A stretch of DNA of 64,000 nt from the NCBI GenBank assembly GCA_963662175.1, contig OY759224.1, positions 28,157,489-28,221,488 on the forward strand. Reading direction: 5' to 3'. Under the pieces are notes generated by a model. That model did not search any database and was not told the origin of the DNA. It saw only the letters and a list, made by a program, of their open reading frames with translations. This document shows positions 57,301 through 64,000 of the stretch, piece by piece. Made by a program: the position numbers and the translations under genes. The DNA comes from Aradus depressus. Its lineage: Eukaryota > Arthropoda > Insecta > Hemiptera > Aradidae. The stretch's first letter is position 1, and the number at the start of each line of letters is the position of its first letter.

Positions 57301-58971
57301 AGATTCTTAGTTATCGTTGGGAATTATATAATTCAATATAAAAAAATTCGTCGGTGAATCACCGGCTATGAACTTCCCCAACAATATTTAATAAATAAAT
57401 TACTTTTTTGCTCTCCCTCCAAAGCCAATGGACCGTTTGAGTTAAAACTCAATATTTGACTTACATAGTGGCTTCTCAATCCACATAATAAATTTCATGT
57501 CGATACATTCATTATATCGGCAGTTATTAAGATATTTAAGTCGAGCCGATTTCACAGAAAATTAATCTCAGCTATCCTTATGGGCTTTTGAATTTAAATA
57601 TAAAATTTCATGTTGATACGTTCATTTTATCGCCAGTTATGGGAATTTTTAAGTTGAGCCCTCCACTGATCCCTTTAAATACAGATACTACAAAGCCATT
57701 TGAGATCAGCATTTTTGTATCTAAAAATAAAAATAAAAGTTTGAAATAATTGAAATGTTATATATTTATATTAAATTAATGATGAACATCATTGCTGATG
57801 GAGTGCATAAAAAAATGTTTAGATACTGTGGGAATATTTCCGAAACATCTATGATTTGATTGTTGTGAGCAGAGTTGGGCATATTGTAATCGATTAACGA
57901 TTAAAGATTACTAACTGTTTTCGACAACCGTACCGCGATTACTGATTACGTAATCGTAATAAGTTGGTGCAATGTTATTATGACTATGTAATCGTCCAAT
58001 AGGTAATCGTAATCGTCAAGCGGTTACTGATTACAGTATTCTTCAAGCGGTTATTTGTTCACAGTTATCTTAATTAATTCTCATAGCAGATATACCTTAC
58101 ATTCCTGAAAAATGAAACATGCGATTTGGAGAACCAAACTGTACTTCCATGAAAATGTGTAAAAGTCTATTAGAGGAATTTAAAATGTATACATTTTTAT
58201 TTATTTAATTTATTTCGGATGTATTGTATAGAGATAATATCATATTTAATGCTCATTCATAGCTTTTATTTACTAATAACTTTTTATACTTGATTTTAAT
58301 TTAATTTTTATTATATTGAAGCTTTTTTATCTAATGCTATTAGGCTTTCTCAACAGTTTCGAAATTTTTTGTTATTCATTACAAAAAGTAATCGGGATTA
58401 CTAGCAGAAAAGCTTACTTGTAGTCATGATTACATGGTAACCTAATTATCAAGTAATCGTGGTTTTTAGTAATCGTAAAGATAATCAATTACAAAAAGTA
58501 ATTGATTACGCCCAACTCTGGTTGTGAGACCAAAAAAATTAATGGGTGAATAATGCTGCCAAAAAAAATATATTATTGTGAATTCAAAATCTCCTTACAC
58601 AAACCAGCAAATAAATAACTTATATTATTTGAATATTGTTTCAGTTTTCTCTTCTGTACGAGTGCAGTCCAATGGCACTACTGATCAAAGAGGCAGGAGG
58701 TCTGGCGACCAATGGCACCATGTCAATTCTAGATGTTGAACCGACACACATCCATGAAAAACAGCCATTCTATCTTGGCTCAAGAAGAGATGTGGCGGAA
58801 CTGATGGAAGTGATCACCATCTCAAGAGCCCTCAACTCTGGGGTGGGAGTACAGTTGCGGCCTACACTCGACATCGAAGGAGACGAGTATAATGAATACA
58901 CGCAAGAATTTAATGAACTTATAAAAGAAAAGAAAGAATTAATGAAAGAAAAACTAAAACTATTAAGTTGA
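48348..58971 (+). CDS. fructose-1,6-bisphosphatase-like protein, predicted inactive
   Basis: Seven coding exons join in phase: 48348-48586, 49618-49762, 52476-52579, 53718-53868, 55462-55599, 57142-57258 and 58645-58971, giving 406 residues against about 335 for ordinary FBPase, the gluconeogenic enzyme making fructose 6-phosphate. Family blocks are clear: [75 protein letters not shown] and [20 protein letters not shown]. Against human numbering the metal-site positions read E97 to R121, E98 to Y122, D118 to N141, D68 to S92 and D74 to E98; D121 (D144) and E280 (E304) remain. Substrate residues N212, Y215, Y264 and K274 remain, but R243 is H267 and Y244 is F268. AMP-site residues T27, E29, K112 and R140 are S, V, N and T. 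A basic 24-residue N-terminal extension and a K/E-rich C-terminal tail are added. No stops, frameshifts or bad splice sites were seen, so I infer a conserved pseudophosphatase rather than a decayed gene. Confidence 0.88.
48655..48915 (-). repeat. dispersed repeat family D fragment
   Basis: In intron 1 of the FBPase-like gene, with AAATTTCGTGTCTACATTC and TATATCGGGGGTTATCG blocks in reverse orientation. Confidence 0.5.
48925..49560 (+). repeat. intronic minisatellite of about 42 bp
   Basis: About 14-15 degenerate units of the form GTTATAGTCCCATTTAATCA then CTCTAGGTACTATTCTCTAC, in intron 1 of the FBPase-like gene. Units vary in sequence and length, so the array is older than the 39-bp and 81-bp ones. 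Confidence 0.9.
49978..51597 (+). mobile_element. Tc1-family element, apparently intact, IR/DR type
   Basis: A 1620-bp element bounded by TA (49976-49977 and 51598-51599). Long inverted repeats of about 225 bp (49978-50203 and 51375-51597) match at most positions. Each carries two direct-repeat sites: outer TCTGTGAACACTCACC (49996-50011) and inner TCTGTGAACACTTACC (50191-50206), with the corresponding pair at the right. This is the IR/DR layout. It encloses one uninterrupted transposase frame and sits in intron 2 of the FBPase-like gene, in the same orientation. Confidence 0.96.
50314..51327 (+). CDS. Tc1-family transposase (DD34E)
   Basis: A 337-residue frame without interruption, the usual Tc1 length. 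Residues 1-110 form two helix-turn-helix units ([20 protein letters not shown] and a second near [15 protein letters not shown]) joined by a GRP(T)K motif. Catalytic residues are D150 ([13 protein letters not shown]), D241 ([14 protein letters not shown]) and E276 ([17 protein letters not shown]), with 34 residues between the second D and the E. The G-rich [13 protein letters not shown] block lies between. The start at 50314 lies 100 bp inside the left inverted repeat and suits the N-terminal fold. The intact frame and matching inverted repeats suggest recent insertion; activity is not shown. Confidence 0.96.
   Translation: MEVQVAVRELIVKLRNEGRSIREIGKIVKKNPSTVHNIIKRFNELGCASSRPRCGRPTKLNRLHTREILKTVRDEPSTSAPKIAQILLRDYGVTVTPQTIRNRLHENGYNGRVPRKKPFISEMNRKRRLQFAKEFVQKPLMFWQSIIFSDECKFSVFGSDGRQKVWRKAKEALKQKNLRSTMKHGGGGIMVWGCMSSREDGNLHVIDGIMDKYVYIEILRNHLKKSAEKLGLERTFLFQQDNDPKHTAHLVKEWLLYNAPRRLNTPPQSPDLNPIEHLWDEIKRRIRVRGVKNKAELKAAVAEEWGTISEKVTSRLVGSMKKRLIEVLKNKGGPTSF
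51598..51835. other. anonymous sequence in FBPase-like intron 2
   Basis: Contains a repeat X-like 3' segment (GGTTCCCCCCACCCCCACC, GTGAAATTTCGTAAAAATTC, GATCAGCTGTTGAAGAG). No gene. Confidence 0.45.
51836..52059 (+). mobile_element. tRNA-SINE, internally deleted
   Basis: Starts GAGTGCGCTGGTAGCTCAATGG, loses the B-box region (jumping to GATGAGACGTTAAGAAATG), then continues through GGTACTCGTTAAAGATCCC and CACCAGAGTGACGAAGG to TGTAGTTAAAGC. Confidence 0.85.
52968..53118 (+). mobile_element. tRNA-SINE 3' fragment
   Basis: Headless fragment from AGGTACTCGTTAAAGACC to CATGAGTCATAAC, in intron 3 of the FBPase-like gene. The plus strand also has an A-rich run at about 52690-52706. Confidence 0.8.
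54122..55032. mobile_element. non-autonomous hAT-like element
   Basis: Ends CAGAGTTGGGCATTAGC and GATGATTGCCCAGCTCTG lie in intron 4 of the FBPase-like gene. The flank CAAGACAC occurs immediately left (54114-54121) and, after two extra T, at the right (55035-55042), so the 8-bp duplication is present with a small slip. Subterminal sequence is dominated by TTAGCTAA-type palindromic words. No transposase. Confidence 0.8.
55070..55330 (+). pseudogene. LINE ORF2 C-terminal relic
   Basis: A plus frame reads [17 protein letters not shown], then [20 protein letters not shown] and FLPLRIR. The NSLWNxLP ending is typical of the end of non-LTR retrotransposon ORF2. The same block, expanded, makes the 59230-60530 minisatellite. 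It lies in intron 4 of the FBPase-like gene. Confidence 0.7.
55655..55808 (+). pseudogene. LINE ORF2 C-terminal relic, second type
   Basis: A frame reading [20 protein letters not shown] then [20 protein letters not shown] and FNINIPI ends at TAA. This is the kind of C-terminal segment seen at the end of LINE reverse transcriptase ORFs, different from 55070-55330. It lies in intron 5 of the FBPase-like gene. Confidence 0.6.
55974..56045 (-). mobile_element. tRNA-SINE small fragment
   Basis: Plus strand GTGGGAATCCTAAATTTTGCC then ATTCATCTGAGTACCTG and GGACGGCGTACTC: scattered pieces of the minus-strand SINE body with deletions. Confidence 0.6.
56046..57141. other. FBPase-like intron 5, no gene seen
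   Basis: AT-rich anonymous sequence with poly-A/T tracts. No exon, RNA or complete mobile element could be supported. Confidence 0.4.
57345..57680 (-). repeat. dispersed repeat family D
   Basis: Reverse-orientation, nearly full D copy in intron 6 of the FBPase-like gene. It has GTCGGTGAATCACCGGC, TGAACTTCCCCAAC, AAAACTCAATATTTGAC and two GATAC(A/G)TTCATT...ATCG blocks. Confidence 0.65.
57870..58520. mobile_element. non-autonomous hAT-like element with perfect TSD
   Basis: A 651-bp element with ends CAGAGTTGGGCATATTG and TTACGCCCAACTCTG, flanked by exact GTTGTGAG duplications (57862-57869 and 58521-58528). Subterminal regions consist of TAATCGATTA-type words in both orientations. It lies in intron 6, 124 bp before the last exon of the FBPase-like gene. 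Confidence 0.93.
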
Positions 58972-59074
58972 ATTGTAAATATAGCCCTGAAAATATAACA
59001 ATTTATCTATCGAAATAATATTTTTGCTGTAACTCCTTCTTCTTACCAATAGCCAAAAACTACGTTTTCAGGGT

Positions 59075-59230
59075 CGAAGGAGTGGCTCTTCCGCTTCTCT
59101 TGTTAAAAATACTTCTTAGACTTCGTTCTTTATCAAAACGTATCTTTCCTAAGCTCTCCCACATCAATCACAAAGTCGCTTGCCGGATTCCGTCCCTCCT
59201 CCCTTCCCATAGGACAACAACCTACCACAA
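59075..59230 (+). pseudogene. LINE 3' end, source of the minisatellite
   Basis: A frame reads MALPLLLLKILLRLRSLSKR and, further on, [18 protein letters not shown] then ANSLWNSLPLQIPS. It is related to 55070-55330 and leads directly into the 81-bp array. It begins about 100 bp beyond the FBPase-like stop codon. Confidence 0.65.
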
Positions 59231-60530
59231 CTCCTTCCTTATCCAGGCTAACTCCCTCTGGAACTCTCTCCCTCTCCAGATCCCGTCCCTCTGATCTTTA
59301 CCTCTCTTCAACTCCTTTATTTAGGCTAACTCCCTCTGGAACTCTCTCCCTCTCCGGAGCCTAACCCCCCTTCCCATAGGACAACAACCTACCACAAATC
59401 CTTCCTTATCCAGGCTAACTCTCTCTGGAACTCTATCCCTCTCCGGATCCCTCCCGCCTTCCCATATAACAAGCTACCACAACTCCTTCCTTATCCAGAC
59501 TTATTCCCTCTGAAACTCTCTTTCTCTTCCGATCCCGTCCTTCTCATCTTTACCTCCCTTCCGATAGGACAACAACCTACCACAACTCCTTCCTTATCCA
59601 GACTAACTCCCTCTGGAACTCTTTCCCTCTCCAGATCCCGTCCCTCTGATATTTACCTCTCTTCAACTCCTTCCTTATCCAGGCTAACTCCCTCTGGAAC
59701 TCTCTCCCTCTCCAGATCCCGTCCCTCTGATATTTACCTCTCTTCAACTCCTTCCTTATCCAGGCTAACTCCCTCTGGAACTCTCTCCCTCTCCAGATCC
59801 CGTCCCTCTGATCTTTACCTCTCTTCAACTCCTTCCTTATCCAGGCTAATTCCCTCTGGAACTCTCTCCCTCTCCAGATCCCGTCCCTCTGATATTTACC
59901 TCTCTTCAACTCCTTCCTTATCCAGGCTAACTCCCTCTGGAACTCTCTCTCTCTCCAGATCCCGTCCCTCTGATCTTCAACTCCTTCCTTATCCAGGCTA
60001 ACTCCCTCTGGAACTCTCTCTCTCTCCAGATCCCGTCCCTCTGATCTTCACCTCTCTTCAACTCCTTCCTTATCCAGGCTAATTCCCTCTGGAACTCTCT
60101 CCCTCTCCAGATCCCGTCCCTCTGATATTTACCTCTCTTCAACTCCTTCCTTATCCAGGCTAACTCCCTCTGGAACTCTCTCTCTCTCCAGATCCCGTCC
60201 CTCTGATCTTCAACTCCTTCCTTATCCAGGCTAACTCCCTCTGGAACTCTCTCTCTCTCCAGATCCCGTCCCTCTGATCTTCACCTCTCTTCAACTCCTT
60301 CCTTATCCAGGCTAACTCCCTCTGGAACTCTCTCCCTCTCCAGATCCCGTCCCTCTGATCTTCGCCTCTCTTCAACTCCTTCCTTATCCAGGCTAACTCC
60401 CACTGGAACTCTCTCCCTCCCCAGATCCCGTCCCTCTGATCTTTACCGCTCTTCCCACAGGACAACAACCTATCCACAACTCCTTCCTTATCCAGGCTCT
60501 GGAACTCTTTCTTTCTTCAGATTGTATCCT
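59231..60530 (+). repeat. 81-bp minisatellite from LINE coding end
   Basis: About 14 units, most of 81 bp (27 codons), with CTTCAACTCCTTCCTTATCC, AGGCTAACTCCCTCTGG and AGATCCCGTCCCTCTGAT. Some units lack about 9 bp (the CACCTCT block). Open frames run across it on the minus strand (RGKYQRDGIWRGREFQ) only because the unit length is a multiple of three. A plus frame gives the LINE words [13 protein letters not shown]. Confidence 0.92.
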
Positions 60531-62681
60531 TAATTAATTTAAATCTCTACTTTGCCAGTATCTCCCAACTCAGCAAACCTCTGATTCCTGAAGCTAGAAA
60601 CATCCTTGGGATAGTTCTAGTCAACCTCAAAGTCTTTCCCTACACTGGACATATTGTTACTTTACTGTTTCTTCAGCCAAGGTAGAAAATAAGTTGATTT
60701 TCACTTATTACTACATATTTTTCTACACGGTATATAGTAACTATATTCTCCTTTTTCTTAATTAATTGTTATTATTTTTACTTTGTTCCTAATTTGCATT
60801 TATCTATTCTCATTGTTCGAATTATTACTCTTCCTTAACAATTATTGTTTCTTTAGTCAATTGCTAGAATTGTTCTTTCATTTTCATTTGGTTGATACTT
60901 CTATTCTTTAGTTCATTTCTTATATTGTTATTTTTTTAGGTATATGTCCCAGAATAAGGATTATTTCATTTAAATTTCATTTCAAAACGGCCCACACTTC
61001 GAATCTCAATCTTCTCATGACTAATATTTGTCAACAGTTGGTTGTATGAAAACCCTGTAGAGAACCAAATTTGTGGAGAATTTCATGACCGTTGATTTAT
61101 GGCCAGTACATTTTATCCGTTAGTCACACGGTTTCCGAGAGAATTATGGTAATTTTTTCATCACAACGTCTGATTCTAAAGCTCTCTCCAAGCTGAAGAA
61201 GTTCATGCGGCGGCATTGTGACCGCACCGCATTGAGTCCTGGAATGTCCGCTGTACGACCGAGCTAGGGAGGATGCGGTTAGAGCACCTGGTGATGGAGA
61301 TCAGCTGATTTGTCAGCTCCTGGCGGAAGCAGAAGAATGCAGCGTGGTGGTCGCCCCCAAACCGCCATAGCCTCATTTAATTCAATGTTAATAAATTTTA
61401 GAACTAGTAGGCCTTTTTGCCTACTTCTTGAGCAATCTTTCGTCATTCTGATGGACATGACTGTGGGAGTCCTAAATTTTCCTTTCCTAGATTTAAGTCA
61501 TATAGGACTTATCCTAGGTCTTTAGGGAGACCTGACATAGTACAGGCTCCAGACCATCGCTCAATGTCCCATCCGAAGGACGACGTGCTCAGAGTGTTGC
61601 TGCATGCACGCAAGGTGTACCCACAAAATAAAAATAGCCGTGCATAAATTGCGTAACGCAAGAAGGCGGGGTGGGGGGACAAACATTATGACGAGGGTTA
61701 GGTGTCCTAGAAAATGTTACACAACGTAATAAAACAATAAATTTTCATTATTTCACTCGTTTTTAGTAAAAAAAAAAAAAAAGTTACGTGATGAGGTTGT
61801 TTCAGGAAAATTTCATTACGTAATTATTGGAGGGCCTCTAACCTATTCAAACTTCCCTCCTTTTTTAAAATGAAGTGTAAGAAAAATATTTTTCTTATCT
61901 AAAATGTTGTTTCTATTTTCCTTAAGATTCAATTTTATTAATTCATTTAAGGGCTTTTCTATTTTCTAAAATATTTTCTTTGAATTGGATATTGTTTTAC
62001 ACAAAACGTAATTGTACAAGTTTCTACTAAAGTACTGTTTTATCAAATAAAATTAGTTTTTTTTTATTTAAAAAAAATTTAATAAATACAGTTTAATATA
62101 TTTAAAGATTTTTTTAAATTGTGATAACATTTAAGGGCCAAGGTTACAGGTGTTCATATCTTTTATAATTTTTTTTTTTTCATTTGTAAATTATCAGCTG
62201 ATAATAGGTTAGTGTTTGGATGTCTGATAATGTCGTAATTAAAGAGTTTGTTGTTATTGCTGTTTAGTTTCCTACCGAACTAATACATTGCTTTTTTTTT
62301 TTTTTTTTACTTTTCTGAAGAATATTATCTATTGTGAGTAAAAAATTTGTTTTCTAGTACAAAGTGACCTTCTACAATCAATTGCGTTGTTCGGCGGTTT
62401 CTGGTAACCTCGAAAGATGATCTGAAGTAGTTCAGTTTAAGTTTTTCTCGTTCTTGTGTCTATTGTTCATTGTATTACGAAGTTTTTTTTTTTTATTTCT
62501 TGTAATTCACTCTTTAAGTTTCAATTTTCATAAATTGTTCTATTAAAGGGTTAATTTTTTATGTTTTTGTTATATTATTGTGTGAAATAAATTGTTAACT
62601 TGTCTAACTTTTCACTATGGACTAACCTAAATTTGTGGCCAAATCTATATTTGGGTTTTTTTTTTTAATTGAAAGAAGAAA
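60531..62681. other. intergenic and upstream of the last gene
   Basis: No gene. 61425-61590 is a minus-strand SINE fragment (GACTGTGGGAGTCCTAAAT; CCATCCGAAGGACGACGTGC). 61190-61380 is a GC-richer anonymous segment (GCGGCGGCATTGTGACC...), possibly another LINE piece. 61750-62680 is AT-rich with many poly-T runs and presumably includes the promoter and 5' UTR of the gene that follows. Confidence 0.45.
61425..61590 (-). mobile_element. tRNA-SINE body fragment
   Basis: Plus strand CAATCTTTCGTCATTCTGATGG, then GACTGTGGGAGTCCTAAA, CTGACATAGTACAGGCTCC and CATCCGAAGGACGACGTGCTC, in that order: the minus-strand SINE body without its head. Confidence 0.8.
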
Positions 62682-63111
62682 ATGATTGAAGATGAGGTAA
62701 ATGGTAATGTTATTCAGAATTCACATTTAAATAAATTAAGTATGCCTTCCTCGTCTCCATTCCCTAATTCAGCTACTGTAACAACCACAAGATCCAGTGG
62801 TTCTTCAGCGGAAAGTTTTCCATCTCCAGGACCCAAAAAGAAACCATCAGAGTACGAATGTAAGCCTTTTTTTAAATTAATTTCTATATGTAATTAAACA
62901 AAATTATATTTTCCTTTTAATGTCATTTACTTTTTTTTTTTTGCTTTTTTCATAGGTAAGAAATTAAATCGAGGTATTTCCCGAGCTACAGACAATGTAA
63001 ATTTGGTCTCAATCGCTCGTACTGAGATACTTATGGACACATGTGATCAAGAATACTCCATTGACACTCCGACCCATACATTTGCGCTTCCAGATTTAAA
63101 TGCATTCACTG
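62682..63111 (+). CDS. unrecognised gene, first two coding exons
   Basis: Exon 62682-62859 starts MIEDEVNGNVIQNSHLNK and is rich in Ser, Pro and Thr (SSGSSAESFPSPGPKKK). It joins, through a codon split as T-GT, exon 62956-63111 reading KLNRGISRATDNVNLVSIAR, TEILMDTCDQEYSIDTPTH and TFALPDLNAFT. The splice sites are AAT/gtaagc, cataG/GTAAG and CTG/gtaaga. The gene continues beyond the window. I do not recognise the protein. The disordered start followed by a compact block looks like a regulatory or adaptor protein, but no function is claimed. The start has an in-frame ATG after an AT-rich leader. Confidence 0.7.
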
Positions 63112-64000
63112 GTAAGAAAAAAAAAATATATATACATAAATTTTTTATGAAAAATAATTATTTTTAAAGTTAGAATTAAATGCATGTTTTTTATAAAAAT
63201 GCAAATAATTTTATTTGTTTTAAAGACAATTGTAAGTAATATAGAGACTGTCATTGAATTGTTTCTGTCTTGTTAATTTTTCAGTGTCGAAATTAAAATT
63301 AATCATTTTATCAGTCAGTGTGATTTGACCTTGACCTTAGCACGGTTATATTTAACTCATGTAAGGAATTTAATTATTGTTTTTAAATAAGTCCTAAATT
63401 GTTTACTACGCATTTAAAATCCCCTTCAAAAAAAATATAAATAAATAAGCGATACCTACGATTTTTTACAGAGATATTGTGAAATATTTACAAAAATATA
63501 AAGAAAAACGTACGTTTTTTAAAATATTATTTATTTCACAAAATATATGGGAGTATTTTCGATATGGCTACTTCAGCCATGACAAATACTATCTGGTAGT
63601 CCAACAGATTCACATTCCGAACTGTCTCTCTCCAGCCTGGGTCCCCCTGCCTCGTTCTTCTGTATAGCAGAGTATTCAGAAATTGGAGACATGAATAAAT
63701 ATTAGGCACGAAAGTTTATTTTTAATATATTCCATTTTTTTAAGACTATTGCGGCATTTGCCACAATATGTAACTAAAATTATTAAATTCTAACAAAATA
63801 AACTAATTATGGGTGAAATGATGTTTGTGCATTTAACAAATTGATTACTGTTGACAAGAAAATGCTAATAAAATAAAAATCAGAAACTTTTCCTATCTTT
63901 AAAATAACTAAATGAATTACAGTAAAGATATAAATTGAGATAACAAACATAAATAAATAAAATAATAATTTTTAATTGTACAAACATCATTTCATGTATA
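63112..64000. other. intron of the unrecognised gene
   Basis: AT-rich. A 62-codon frame at 63479-63667 has no splice or family support. No mobile element could be delimited. Confidence 0.4.

Noticed and set aside
59577..60477. Minus-strand frames with RGKYQRDGIWRGREFQ repeats
   Set aside because: They are the antisense translation of the 81-bp minisatellite; the LINE coding sense is on the plus strand.

Overview
This is a low-GC, intron-rich eukaryotic window that looks like an insect nuclear genome. It has GT-AG introns, AATAAA-type poly(A) signals, and Tc1/mariner, piggyBac, Harbinger, hAT, LINE and tRNA-SINE remains. The transposon mix suggests a hemipteran, but that is only an inference. 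Four protein-coding genes of the host are supported. RpS3 (ribosomal protein uS3) is on the minus strand at 2694-7216. LTV1 (pre-40S assembly factor) is on the minus strand at 14634-27047. A divergent fructose-1,6-bisphosphatase-like gene is on the plus strand at 48348-58971. The first two coding exons of an unrecognised gene are on the plus strand from 62682. Exons were joined by reading splice sites and codon phase by eye.

Layout. 1-2690 holds dispersed repeats and a decayed Tc1/mariner element. 2694-7216 is RpS3, with a hAT-like MITE, a tRNA-SINE and a 299-bp tandem duplication in its introns. 7217-14600 holds a deleted piggyBac, anonymous repeats and a 3.9-kb foldback element whose loop is a broken DDE/SWIM transposase. 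14634-27047 is LTV1, whose introns are packed with a Harbinger relic, SINEs, a mariner relic carrying a 39-bp in-frame minisatellite, a short palindromic MITE and a LINE RT fragment. 28.4-47 kb is about 18.5 kb of complex satellite with no gene. 47.5-59 kb is a hAT MITE followed by the FBPase-like gene, whose intron 2 carries an apparently intact Tc1 element. 59-60.5 kb is an 81-bp minisatellite derived from a LINE. The last 3 kb holds the start of the fourth gene.

Main points. (1) The FBPase-like gene keeps the fold and intact splicing but has lost several catalytic metal ligands (positions equivalent to E97, E98, D118 and D68), so it is predicted to be a pseudoenzyme. (2) RpS3 and LTV1 are neighbours on one strand, and their products are known to bind each other on the pre-40S beak. 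(3) The 28-47 kb satellite appears to be one repeat family whose two ends were each amplified into tandem arrays, the 5' end in inverted orientation. (4) A 441-bp satellite contains the central domain of the local tRNA-SINE. (5) Two transposon coding ends have independently become in-frame minisatellites.
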